This document shows positions 56,431 to 64,000 of a stretch of 64,000 bases of DNA, one piece after another; position 1 is the first letter of the stretch; each line of letters opens with the position of its first letter. The notes under the pieces are model-generated. The model saw nothing but the letters and a program-made list of their open reading frames with translations, had not been told where the DNA came from and did no database searches. A program made the position numbers and the translations under genes. The DNA lies in the NCBI RefSeq assembly GCF_002776575.1, contig NZ_CP022548.1, positions 1,689,001 to 1,753,000 of the forward strand, in the 5' to 3' direction. This stretch comes from Sphingorhabdus sp. YGSMI21. Its GTDB lineage: Bacteria; Pseudomonadota; Alphaproteobacteria; Sphingomonadales; Sphingomonadaceae.

Positions 56431-56535
56431 TTAGACCAGAATTGCCCCCCGAACGGATTTTTCCGACCCCTGTGCTGAACCATGAGACATCGGACCACCT
56501 CCTTTCGCTTGTGAATAAAATACGAACTGTTGCAT
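56431..56535 (-). CDS. Candidate tiny protein gene (19-34 residues) with strong SD and terminator
   Basis: On the minus strand a 34-codon frame runs from the ATG at 56535 (behind GGAGAAG) to TAA at 56431-56433. An inner in-frame ATG at 56490 has a near-perfect ribosome site, AAAGGAGGT (56497-56505), 6 nt upstream, giving a 19-residue peptide (MSHGSAQGSEKSVRGAILV). A terminator with a T-run follows 48 nt downstream. RBS, frame and terminator together make a tiny gene likely. It has no recognisable motif. It could also be a leader peptide or the host of a small RNA. Confidence 0.45.
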   Translation of the reverse strand: MQQFVFYSQAKGGGPMSHGSAQGSEKSVRGAILV

Positions 56536-56651
56536 TGAAACTTCTCCGCTGTTCGACGCTGTGAATGTGAATCAACGCCTGTTTCCGAACAAGTCTTGAA
56601 TTATTTTATTTTGCTGTCACAATTGCGCGTTCCGGCCTGAGATCCAGCGGT

Positions 56652-57191
56652 TCAGCTCCGGCAATCTTCCACCACACGACTGAACTCCGGCCATATCGGG
56701 ATTGCAATGGATTGCAGGCCACTGGTTTCGACGGCAAAGCGGCCACGGCTATAGGCAATGCGATCCATCATGATGTCGCCGGGGGAAACCGAAATGGCAG
56801 CATATGGCGGCGTACCACCACTGTTGCTGGCGGGATAGGATTGCAGACCCGCGCTGGCGCGCAGGATCATGGTCGCACCGCTGCCAACCGTTCCCGCGCG
56901 GGAGAGGAACAGCTTCCGCCGCGACCGGTCGCAACGGACTATGAAGATCGCCGATTGATCTGTTTTCCCGAACAATGCCAGCGACCCACGCGCATCTTCC
57001 CGGTAAATCCAGTCGCCGGGTGTGATCGGCCAGTCGATCCAGTTGCCCGCAGGCTGGGCCGGGGCCGGCGCTGGCCGCGCGACCGGCTTAACCGGTTGCG
57101 GCGCGGGGGCGGGCTCCGGAAGAGCCGACGAGCAGGCCGCCAGTACCAGCACAGCCAGGGAAAGAAAGAGCGGGGATGAAATGATTCTCAT
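56652..57191 (-). CDS. Lipoprotein of unknown function
   Basis: A 179-residue protein with lipobox LAACSS after LFLSLAVLV, then a Pro/Ala-rich spacer (PAPAPQPVKPVARPAPAPAQ) and a small folded domain with WIDWPITPGDWIYREDARGS and three tryptophans. Two cysteines (VRCDR, EDCRS) may pair. Probably periplasmic and membrane-anchored. It is divergent from tlyA, with 50 nt between starts. Confidence 0.7.
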   Translation of the reverse strand: MRIISSPLFLSLAVLVLAACSSALPEPAPAPQPVKPVARPAPAPAQPAGNWIDWPITPGDWIYREDARGSLALFGKTDQSAIFIVRCDRSRRKLFLSRAGTVGSGATMILRASAGLQSYPASNSGGTPPYAAISVSPGDIMMDRIAYSRGRFAVETSGLQSIAIPIWPEFSRVVEDCRS

Positions 57192-57241
57192 GGTAAAGGA
57201 ATATGGCCAAAAGCGTGACGCTAGGCTAGTCCTGATTTCCT

Positions 57242-57994
57242 ATGAGCCAGTCCGATCCCAAAGTCGCCAAGCAGCGCGTTGACCAGATATTGACGGATCG
57301 CGGCCTCGCCGAAAGCCGCGCCAAGGCGCAAGCCTATATCATGGCCGGTCTGGTGACGGTGAATGGCAAGAAAATCGACAAGCCGGGACAAAAGATAGCC
57401 GGTGATGCGGCGATTATAGTCAAGGGCAAGGACCATCCGTGGGTTTCGCGTGGCGGCATCAAGCTGGATCACGCCCTGCGGCATTTTGACATTGATGTGA
57501 CGGGTATGACCGCGATGGACGTCGGCAGCAGCACCGGTGGTTTTACCGACGTCCTGCTCACTGCTGGAGCGAAAAAGGTTTACGCTGTGGACAGCGGCAC
57601 CAACCAGCTGGCGTGGAAGCTGCGGCAGGATGACCGGGTCGTGGTCCACGAGCAAACCAGCGCCCGCGTTCTCACCGATCGGCATATTCCGGAAACAGTC
57701 GATATCATCGTGTGCGATGCGAGTTTTATTTCACTGGTCAAAGTGCTCGAGCGACCGCTCGAATTTGCCGGCGATAAGGCGATTCTGATGGCGCTGATAA
57801 AGCCGCAATTCGAGGCAGAGCGCCAGGATGTCGGCAAGGGTGGCGTCGTTCGCGACGAAGCGGTCCGGTTGGCGACCTGCGATAAAGTGAGGGACTGGCT
57901 GATTGCGTCGGGCTGGGACATTCTCGGGATTACCGAAAGCCCGATCACTGGCCCCAAGGGCAATGTAGAGTTTCTTATCGGGGCAACAAAATAG
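57242..57994 (+). CDS. tlyA: TlyA family rRNA 2'-O-methyltransferase
   Basis: A 250-residue protein with an N-terminal S4 RNA-binding domain (about 8-65, RVDQILTDRGLAESRAKAQA) and an FtsJ-like methyltransferase domain with GSSTGGFTDVLLTAGAKKVY as the SAM loop. Family members methylate the 2'-O of cytidines in 16S and/or 23S rRNA; some also act as hemolysins. Typical length. Confidence 0.9.
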   Translation: MSQSDPKVAKQRVDQILTDRGLAESRAKAQAYIMAGLVTVNGKKIDKPGQKIAGDAAIIVKGKDHPWVSRGGIKLDHALRHFDIDVTGMTAMDVGSSTGGFTDVLLTAGAKKVYAVDSGTNQLAWKLRQDDRVVVHEQTSARVLTDRHIPETVDIIVCDASFISLVKVLERPLEFAGDKAILMALIKPQFEAERQDVGKGGVVRDEAVRLATCDKVRDWLIASGWDILGITESPITGPKGNVEFLIGATK

Positions 57995-58070
57995 GAAGCA
58001 GGCTGTTTTTGCCGGCCTTTTGGAACCGCACCGCTTGTTATTGGTACTGTTTCTTTCTAGCTGAAAGATT

Positions 58071-59237
58071 ATGGCCATTACAACAGAACCCGCTCTACTC
58101 CCGACCGTCCCGCATATCGGGGCTGCTTTTCAACGCTTGATCACCGATTCTTCCGACTGGCTGGCCAACAATTATGTGGAACTTATCATCGCGGTTGCCA
58201 TCGGCACCGGGATTTTCTTTCTGCTCGGCGCGATCAAGCGCTTCGCCGCCCGTTACGTCCGCAACAATGTCGGCCTGACCGGCTATCGCACCATCATCGT
58301 CAAGGCGATTGCCCGCACTAGCAAGATATTCATGCTGATGGTCTCCGCCCAGCTCGTGGTCAGCTTTGCCAACGCGCCCTCCAGCGTTGACCGCATCGTG
58401 CAGGTGCTGTTCACCATCGCTGCCGTGGTCCAGACGGCCATCTGGCTCCGGGAGATCATCCTTGGGCTGATCATTCGCCGGACGTCGCAGGATCCCGACC
58501 AGCATGAAACGCTGCACAGCGCGATGACCCTGATCCGCATATTGGTGACCTTCGTGTTGTTCGCCATCGCTACCATCATGATTCTCGACAATCTCGGGAT
58601 CAATGTCACGGGCCTGATTGCCGGTCTCGGGGTCGGTGGTATCGCCATCGGTCTTGCGGCACAGGGGATTTTCTCCGATCTCTTCGCCGCGCTGTCGATC
58701 ATTTTCGACAAGCCGTTCCGCGCCGGTGATACGATTACCTATGGTACGACGACGGGAACCATCGAAAAAATCGGTCTGAAAAGCACGCGCTTGCGCTCGA
58801 TCATGGGGGAAGAGGTGATCATCTCGAACACCAATCTGCTCGACATGGAAATAACCAATCTGACGCGGCTGGCGCGGCGGCGCACCCGCTATGGCATAGG
58901 CGTCATCTATCAGACAAAGCCTGATGATGCGCGGCGTATTCCAGGTTTGCTAAAGGAAATTGTCGAATCCCACGATGCGAACTTCATCCGTTCGGGCTTT
59001 ATCGGATTTGGCGACAGTTCGATCGACTTCCAGCTCGATTTCGATATCATGAGCAGCGATTATGAAGTGGTCTTCGAGGGCCGGCACCGTATCGGTTTGG
59101 CGATCCTACAACGTTTCAACGAGGAAGGTCTGGAATTTGCTTATCCGACCCAGACCACGTTCACCGCAGCCCCTGATGGTGAGATGATTTTGCCATATCC
59201 GGAGGGCGGCTTCCCGGTGACGGTCACCAACGACTAG
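58071..59237 (+). CDS. MscS family mechanosensitive ion channel
   Basis: A 388-residue inner-membrane channel protecting against osmotic downshock. Hydrophobic spans cover residues about 35-60, 85-115, and 155-205; the pore-lining helix region is VGGIAIGLAAQGIFSDLFAA with the conserved Gly/Ala packing. The beta domain starts at IIFDKPFRAGDTI. A cytoplasmic vestibule follows. No neighbour suggests a special role. Confidence 0.9.
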   Translation: MAITTEPALLPTVPHIGAAFQRLITDSSDWLANNYVELIIAVAIGTGIFFLLGAIKRFAARYVRNNVGLTGYRTIIVKAIARTSKIFMLMVSAQLVVSFANAPSSVDRIVQVLFTIAAVVQTAIWLREIILGLIIRRTSQDPDQHETLHSAMTLIRILVTFVLFAIATIMILDNLGINVTGLIAGLGVGGIAIGLAAQGIFSDLFAALSIIFDKPFRAGDTITYGTTTGTIEKIGLKSTRLRSIMGEEVIISNTNLLDMEITNLTRLARRRTRYGIGVIYQTKPDDARRIPGLLKEIVESHDANFIRSGFIGFGDSSIDFQLDFDIMSSDYEVVFEGRHRIGLAILQRFNEEGLEFAYPTQTTFTAAPDGEMILPYPEGGFPVTVTND

Positions 59238-59347
59238 CGTTCCGTAACGGCAGCGCCGGGCTGAAAAAATCCCTTGTTAATTGGCCGATTAACGGGGACA
59301 ATGCGCTCAAAATTCGACTCCGATCTAAACTATAAAGGAATTGCACA

Positions 59348-60526
59348 ATGCGTGACGCAGTCATCGTTTCCACCGCCCGTACCCCCATCGGGCGCGCCTA
59401 TAAGGGTGCTTTCAACACCACAACCGGTGCCACACTCGGCCATTATTCCGCAAAAGCGGCCGTCGAAAGAGCGGGCATCGATCCCGGCACAATCGACGAT
59501 GTCGTCTGGGGCAGCGCGTTGCAGCAGGGTTCTCAGGGCGGAAACCTCGCTCGCCAGGTTGCATTGCGTGCCGGCTTCCCGATCGAAGTGCCCGGCATGA
59601 CGATCGACCGCCAATGTTCATCCGGTCTGATGGCGATTGCTACAGCGTCCAAGCAAGTCACGCTGGACATGATGGACGTCGTTGTCGGCGGCGGACAGGA
59701 TTCGATCTCGACCGTCCAGACACCGGAAATGCGGGTCCAGCCGGACCGTGAACTGCTGAAGATGCATGACGATATCTACATGCCGATGCTGCAGACGGCC
59801 GAAGTGGTTGGCGAACGCTATGGCATCAGCCGCGAAGCCTGTGACGAATATGCCCTGCAGTCGCAGATGCGCACAGCGGCGGCTCAGGAAGCTGGCCGTT
59901 TTGACGCTGAAATCGTCGAAGTGACCACGACCATGGGCGTCCAGGACAAGGAAACCAAAGAGATTTCCCACGTCGAGGTCACGATCAACAAGGACGAGGG
60001 CAACCGTCCGTCGACCACGCTCGAAGGTCTGCAAAAGCTGCAGCCCGTTCTCGGACCTGACAAGATCGTAACCGCCGGCAACGCTTCGCAGCTTTCCGAC
60101 GGTTCGGCGGCCAGCGTTGTGATGGAAGCCAAGGCAGCCGAGAAAGCGGGCCTCAACCCGCTCGGACGCTATGTTGGTATGGCGGTTGCCGGTACCAAGC
60201 CTGACGAAATGGGCATTGGTCCGGTCTTCGCGATCCCGAAATTGCTCGAACGCTTTAACGTCAAGATGGATGACATCGGCCTTTGGGAGTTGAACGAGGC
60301 TTTCGCCGTGCAGGTGCTTTACTGCCAGCAGAAACTGGGCATTCCAGACGAGCTTCTGAACGTCAATGGCGGCTCGATCTCGATCGGTCACCCCTATGGC
60401 ATGACCGGCGCGCGTTGCACCGGCCACGCTTTGATCGAAGGCAAGCGTCGCGGCGCGAAATATGCCGTGGTGACCATGTGCATCGGCGGCGGCCAGGGCG
60501 CAGCCGGACTGTTCGAAATTTTCTAG
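59348..60526 (+). CDS. Acetyl-CoA C-acyltransferase (thiolase)
   Basis: A 392-residue thiolase that condenses or cleaves acyl-CoA units. The catalytic residues are placed: C90 in [10 protein letters not shown]348 in [17 protein letters not shown], and C378 in [10 protein letters not shown]. The N-terminus [20 protein letters not shown] is typical. It could serve beta-oxidation or acetoacetyl-CoA formation. No partner hydratase/dehydrogenase genes are adjacent. A strong terminator follows. Confidence 0.93.
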   Translation: MRDAVIVSTARTPIGRAYKGAFNTTTGATLGHYSAKAAVERAGIDPGTIDDVVWGSALQQGSQGGNLARQVALRAGFPIEVPGMTIDRQCSSGLMAIATASKQVTLDMMDVVVGGGQDSISTVQTPEMRVQPDRELLKMHDDIYMPMLQTAEVVGERYGISREACDEYALQSQMRTAAAQEAGRFDAEIVEVTTTMGVQDKETKEISHVEVTINKDEGNRPSTTLEGLQKLQPVLGPDKIVTAGNASQLSDGSAASVVMEAKAAEKAGLNPLGRYVGMAVAGTKPDEMGIGPVFAIPKLLERFNVKMDDIGLWELNEAFAVQVLYCQQKLGIPDELLNVNGGSISIGHPYGMTGARCTGHALIEGKRRGAKYAVVTMCIGGGQGAAGLFEIF

Positions 60527-60541
60527 AAATCAAGACATAAG

Positions 60542-60573
60542 GGGTCGGCGGGAAATCGCCGGCCCTTTTTTTA
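60542..60573 (+). terminator. Intrinsic terminator of the thiolase gene
   Basis: GGGTCGGCG (60542-60550) pairs with CGCCGGCCC (60557-60565), one T-G wobble, followed by a T-run (60566-60572). Confidence 0.9.
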
Positions 60574-60589
60574 TCAGGGAGAGACAATC

Positions 60590-60883
60590 ATGGCAGCAGT
60601 AGGCATCATCGCGACATTGACCGTAGCCGAAGGCAAGAATGCCGATTTCGAAGCCGCTTTTTCCGAACTCATGGCGGCTGTTCGCGCCAACGAGCCGGGC
60701 AATGAATTTTATTCGGTCTTCCAGAGCAAGGAAAACCCCCAGCAATATAAAGTGCTCGAGCGCTACGTCGATCAGGCTGCTCTCGATGCGCACGGGAAAT
60801 CCGATCATTTCCGGGCCAGTGGACCCAAGCTCGCGCCTTGCATGGCGGCTGCGCCGGTAATCGAACAGCTCGACGGCATCTAA
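60590..60883 (+). CDS. Antibiotic biosynthesis monooxygenase (ABM) domain protein
   Basis: A 97-residue dimeric ferredoxin-like protein of the ABM/quinol-monooxygenase family (YgiN-like). Blocks are IIATLTVAEGKNADFEAAFS, GNEFYSVFQSKENPQQYKVL, and the end YVDQAALDAHGKSDHFRASG. Possibly a quinol monooxygenase or stress-related protein. Its ribosome site GGGAGAGA lies just after the thiolase terminator. Confidence 0.82.
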   Translation: MAAVGIIATLTVAEGKNADFEAAFSELMAAVRANEPGNEFYSVFQSKENPQQYKVLERYVDQAALDAHGKSDHFRASGPKLAPCMAAAPVIEQLDGI

Positions 60884-60888
60884 TTTGT

Positions 60889-61860
60889 TCAGCCGGCGGG
60901 AGATATGATCCCGCTGTCGAATTGAAATCCATCGGGCCGGTCTCTGGCGAGCAGCAGCGGGCCGTCGAGATCAACCCATTGGGCAAGCTGCGCGAGCGCG
61001 TAGGCTGGCTTGATACCCAGTGATGTGGAGAGCATGCAGCCGACCATGATTTTCAGGCCGGCTGCCTGCGCCGCATGGGCAATCGCCATGGCTTCGGTCA
61101 ATCCACCCGCCTTGTCGAGCTTGATGTTCACGGCATCGTAAAAGGGTGCGATCCGTTCGACATCGGCGCTCGTGTGGCAGCTTTCGTCGGCGCAAAGCGG
61201 AACCGGCGACCGGACCCCGCTGAGCAGATGATCCCGGCCTGCACTCACGGGCTGTTCGATCAGTTCGACGGCATATTGCGCCAGCCGTGCGGCTTCGGCT
61301 GCAATGTCGAGATCGTTCCAGCTTTCATTGGCATCCACGATCAAACGGGCAGCAGGCGCGCCGCGATGGACGGCGGCGACGCGCGCGTGATCGTCCTGAC
61401 CGGACAATTTCAGTTTCAGCAGCCCATGGCCCTTTGCAGCCGCTTTCCGGGCTTCGGCTTCCATGATGGCCGGCTCGCCAAGCGAAATCGTGAAGGCGGT
61501 CGTTAGCGGAGCCGGTTCGGGCAAGCCCGCGAGCTGCCAAAGGGGCTTGTCCGTTTTCCGGCATTCCAGATCCCAGAGCGCGCAATCGAGGGCGTTACGG
61601 GCGGCACCTCGGCGCATGTTCTGCAGTACGATTGCGCGATCGAGATCGGGATGCTCGGCAACAAATTGCTCGATCTGCTCTGCGCATTTTTCGGCGCTTT
61701 CGCCTTCATAATAGATCGGTGTTGCCTCGGCCCTGCCGGTAAAATGGCCATCCGTCAGTTCGCACTGCACGACATCGACATGGGTTTTGGCGCCGCGGCT
61801 GATGATGAAGGCGCCGGCGACGGGCCAGCGTTCGATAGAGACAGATGCGTTGATCTTCAT
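60889..61860 (-). CDS. Dipeptide epimerase (enolase superfamily)
   Basis: A 323-residue muconate-lactonizing-subgroup enzyme. The catalytic K-x-K is LLKLKLSG, metal ligands are in IVDANESWN, ELIEQPVS and CADESCHT, and the second lysine is in NIKLDKAGG. Family members of this type racemise L-Ala-D/L-Glu, released from peptidoglycan, for recycling. The Asp-x-Asp specificity loop that separates epimerases from succinylbenzoate synthases cannot be checked by eye. Convergent with the ABM gene. Confidence 0.83.
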   Translation of the reverse strand: MKINASVSIERWPVAGAFIISRGAKTHVDVVQCELTDGHFTGRAEATPIYYEGESAEKCAEQIEQFVAEHPDLDRAIVLQNMRRGAARNALDCALWDLECRKTDKPLWQLAGLPEPAPLTTAFTISLGEPAIMEAEARKAAAKGHGLLKLKLSGQDDHARVAAVHRGAPAARLIVDANESWNDLDIAAEAARLAQYAVELIEQPVSAGRDHLLSGVRSPVPLCADESCHTSADVERIAPFYDAVNIKLDKAGGLTEAMAIAHAAQAAGLKIMVGCMLSTSLGIKPAYALAQLAQWVDLDGPLLLARDRPDGFQFDSGIISPAG

Positions 61861-61895
61861 GCACCGCTTCTAATGCGCGGGTGGGAAGACGTCAC

Positions 61896-63308
61896 TCAAT
61901 TTACAGGCGGTCGCTGTGTTTGCGCCAGCATTTTCGGCCGGGCGGTTCCGGTCACGCGCCTGGCGATCGGCTGCCATTTTGCTTCCGCAGAACGGCGTGT
62001 CATATAGGTGTCGAGGCCGATTTGCAGCGCGACCAGCATATAGACAAAGGGCTGATAGGCGATGCCGACGAATAGCGCGCCCACGAGATAGATGATATGG
62101 CCGTGCTGCAGCGCGGTAGCGAGGGGCGCCACCCATTGCTCGTCTTGCTTATCCGATTTCGTATATTTCCGTCGCAATATCTCCATGCGCCAAAGGCCAC
62201 CGACATGGATGATCAGCCACAGGATCAGGCCGGGATATCCCTGTTCGCCGAGCATTTCGAAATAGCTGCTGTGGAATGCACGGGCCTCGTCCTCAACAAG
62301 CCTTGCTTCGACATCGTCGGGATCAATGTCCCATTGCTCATATTGCTCGACGTCCACTTCCGACAACTCGTAGGTCAGCTTGTTGATTCGGTAGACGTCG
62401 AAACCGCCACCGAAGGGATGCTGTTTTACATAGTCCAGCGTCCATCGCCAGACCGCGAGGCGAGTGGATGCGGACTGGTCCGCTTCGTAATTTTCGATGG
62501 TCGCCATCCGCTCGGTAAAACTCTGCGGGAGAAATGGTATGGACATGAGGCCGATTGCCACCGCCAAGCCAGCATAGAGCAGCCTGTAGCGGGCGAAGCG
62601 CAGCAACAGTACCGCCAGCACCCCGATGCACACCAGACCCGTCCTGGCCTGAGTCCCGATGGGAATGAGCAGGGCGGAGAAGATGAGCGCATAAGCGAAC
62701 AGCTTCACCCGCCAGTCGGGTGGAAAGATGGTGCCGTGATGGGCCAGCCAGAGAATCAGCGGGATGATGCAGATGGCCACTGTCGAGATGATCGACCCCT
62801 CGTAGAGGCCGCTGTTATTGTCGACCAGCAGCACCAGCACGCCATAACCGCCGCCGGAGAGCAACGTCTTGATCCCGCCGGTGATGATCAACGTGCCGGC
62901 GCACAGCACCATGAACAGCGCCAGCGCTTCCAGACGCAATCTGGTTCGGAGAGTTAAGGGCAGGAAAATGGCGAAGACCAGTGCCTTCCACACCCAGTCC
63001 CATTTTTCCAGAGCTGCATCGGGCACTTCCGCCTGCACTGTCGTATAGCCGCAATAGGCCAGCAGCAGGATCATCATTGCCTGCCGGACAGAAAAGCGAC
63101 TGTCCTGCTTGTTGTCTGCGAACATGTAGCCGAACAGGGCCAGAGCGAAGAGGATTAACGACAACGGTACCGAATTCAGCATGAAATAGCTCAGCCGCTG
63201 CGGTGCCACGATATCGACATAGGCGTAGATCAGGGTAAACAGGAACGGACGCTTGAAGGCGATGAACAGCAGCGCCACGATATAGCCGACGAAGAAGAGA
63301 TCACGCAT
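61896..63308 (-). CDS. O-glycosylation ligase / O-antigen polymerase-like protein, exosortase-A type
   Basis: A 470-residue multi-span membrane protein (about ten helices) with the large periplasmic loop containing HPFGGGFDVYRINKLTYE, as in Wzy/WaaL-type ligases. It resembles the putative O-glycosylation ligase of the exosortase-A-associated exopolysaccharide loci of sphingomonads. The frame is open to 63389; the ATG at 63308 (MRDLFFVGYIVALLF) fits homologs. It is divergent from a glycosyltransferase gene. Confidence 0.75.
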   Translation of the reverse strand: MRDLFFVGYIVALLFIAFKRPFLFTLIYAYVDIVAPQRLSYFMLNSVPLSLILFALALFGYMFADNKQDSRFSVRQAMMILLLAYCGYTTVQAEVPDAALEKWDWVWKALVFAIFLPLTLRTRLRLEALALFMVLCAGTLIITGGIKTLLSGGGYGVLVLLVDNNSGLYEGSIISTVAICIIPLILWLAHHGTIFPPDWRVKLFAYALIFSALLIPIGTQARTGLVCIGVLAVLLLRFARYRLLYAGLAVAIGLMSIPFLPQSFTERMATIENYEADQSASTRLAVWRWTLDYVKQHPFGGGFDVYRINKLTYELSEVDVEQYEQWDIDPDDVEARLVEDEARAFHSSYFEMLGEQGYPGLILWLIIHVGGLWRMEILRRKYTKSDKQDEQWVAPLATALQHGHIIYLVGALFVGIAYQPFVYMLVALQIGLDTYMTRRSAEAKWQPIARRVTGTARPKMLAQTQRPPVN

Positions 63309-63576
63309 CGGGCAGCGATCCGTTTCCACGGGATTGTTTGGCAAAGCCCACGGGCTCCTTGTCGCGCTCGGGCGGGGCTTCGACATCAAGATCGTCCCGG
63401 TGCATCAGGCGCCAGGCAGCGATAAGCAGCAGTCCATGCGTCAAAGCGATAGAAAAATTGTCTATCATCTACCCATTCATCCCGGCACGAGCGGTGAAGA
63501 CACGCTCTTCTATGGTTGCGCGATACAGCCATTGGGTTGACGGGACGTTAATCCTTTTTTGGCAGGGCCTTTGGCC
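63309..63576. other. Divergent promoter region
   Basis: 268 nt between the ligase start and the glycosyltransferase start, no gene seen. It should hold both promoters. Confidence 0.5.
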
Positions 63577-64000
63577 ATGACGCGGATATTGCACATATTG
63601 GATCACAGTCTGCCGCTGCACAGCGGCTATTGCTTTCGCACCCGGGCGATCATGAAGGCACAGATAGCCAGTGGCCTGACCGTCGCCGGTGTCACCGGCG
63701 TCCGGCAGAACCAGCATGGCTATGTAGCGGAACGATCGCTGGAGGAATTTGACGGTCTGCAGTTTTTCCGCACATTGGCGCAGGTTCAGGGGCCCTCGCC
63801 GATTCGCGAATGGCGCGAAGTTGCGGTTCTGGCGGAGCGAATCGAACAGGTCGTTCGCGAATGGCAGCCGGATGTCCTGCATGCCCATTCGCCAGCGCTC
63901 AATGGATTGGCCGCACTGCGTGTTGCCGAGAAAACGGGCTTGCCGCTGGTTTATGAAATTCGGGCATTCTGGGAGGACGCTGCGGTCGGCAACGGCACCG
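63577..64000 (+). CDS. Glycosyltransferase family 4, exosortase-A system type (partial, runs off the window)
   Basis: The first 141 codons are present. MTRILHILDHSLPLHSGYCFRTRAIMKAQI begins as in the exosortase-A-associated GT4 glycosyltransferases, which act in the cytoplasm on lipid-linked exopolysaccharide precursors. The segment WQPDVLHAHSPALNGLAALR fits the GT-B donor/acceptor region. The 3' end lies beyond the window. Confidence 0.8.
   Translation, partial: MTRILHILDHSLPLHSGYCFRTRAIMKAQIASGLTVAGVTGVRQNQHGYVAERSLEEFDGLQFFRTLAQVQGPSPIREWREVAVLAERIEQVVREWQPDVLHAHSPALNGLAALRVAEKTGLPLVYEIRAFWEDAAVGNGT

Overview
The window looks like a chromosomal segment of an alphaproteobacterium of the order Sphingomonadales (Sphingorhabdus/Parasphingorhabdus/Sphingopyxis type). 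This is inferred from moderately high GC, the protein styles, the tight ubiE-ubiB-coaBC-dut-moeB run next to mutM, rpsT and dnaA, a TonB-receptor-driven polysaccharide locus and an exosortase-A-type glycan locus. No database search was possible, so family names rest on motifs read from the sequence.

0.2-7.9 kb: a small catabolic cluster on the + strand (FAA hydrolase, FAD monooxygenase, alpha/beta hydrolase, saccharopine-dehydrogenase-like reductase, creatinase/M24-like protein). It ends in a Rieske oxygenase destroyed by a frameshift and an internal deletion, followed by about 1 kb without a convincing gene.

7.9-24.3 kb: a complete pectin/oligogalacturonate locus. Secreted pectate lyase and esterases act outside, a TonB-dependent receptor takes up oligomers, and a TRAP transporter (DctPQM) crosses the inner membrane. 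KduI, KduD, KdgK and KDPG aldolase then convert unsaturated uronates to pyruvate and glyceraldehyde-3-phosphate. A LacI-family regulator sits in the middle, and five copies of one near-palindromic operator (core TGACACCGGTTAC) lie before kduI, between the lyase and receptor (two), before the hydratase/LacI divergent pair, and before a truncated secreted-protein gene.

24.4-30.6 kb: housekeeping and small genes: tRNA-Arg(CCG), nth, an SDR, dapB, a sirtuin, a GFA protein and several hypotheticals.

30.6-40.3 kb: an accessory stretch. It has two paralogous tiny peptides sharing a YxKPELVLLS motif (the first frameshifted), directly before a 1102-residue fusion of a polytopic permease with FG-GAP repeats, a Cys-rich insert and an ASPIC/UnbV domain. 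This is the best candidate here for an undescribed system. An MFS transporter, a SnoaL-like pseudogene, a secreted hypothetical and a BTAD/TolB/TPR regulator follow.

40.6-60.9 kb: core genome. A six-gene minus-strand operon (ubiE, ubiB, coaBC, dut, hypothetical, moeB), then mutM, rpsT, dnaA, tRNA-Val(UAC), a cytochrome b/c pair, tlpA, argH-lptM-lysA-precorrin-2 dehydrogenase-DUF2721, tlyA, mscS and a thiolase. 60.9-64 kb: a dipeptide epimerase and the edge of an exosortase-A-associated exopolysaccharide cluster, whose last gene runs off the window.
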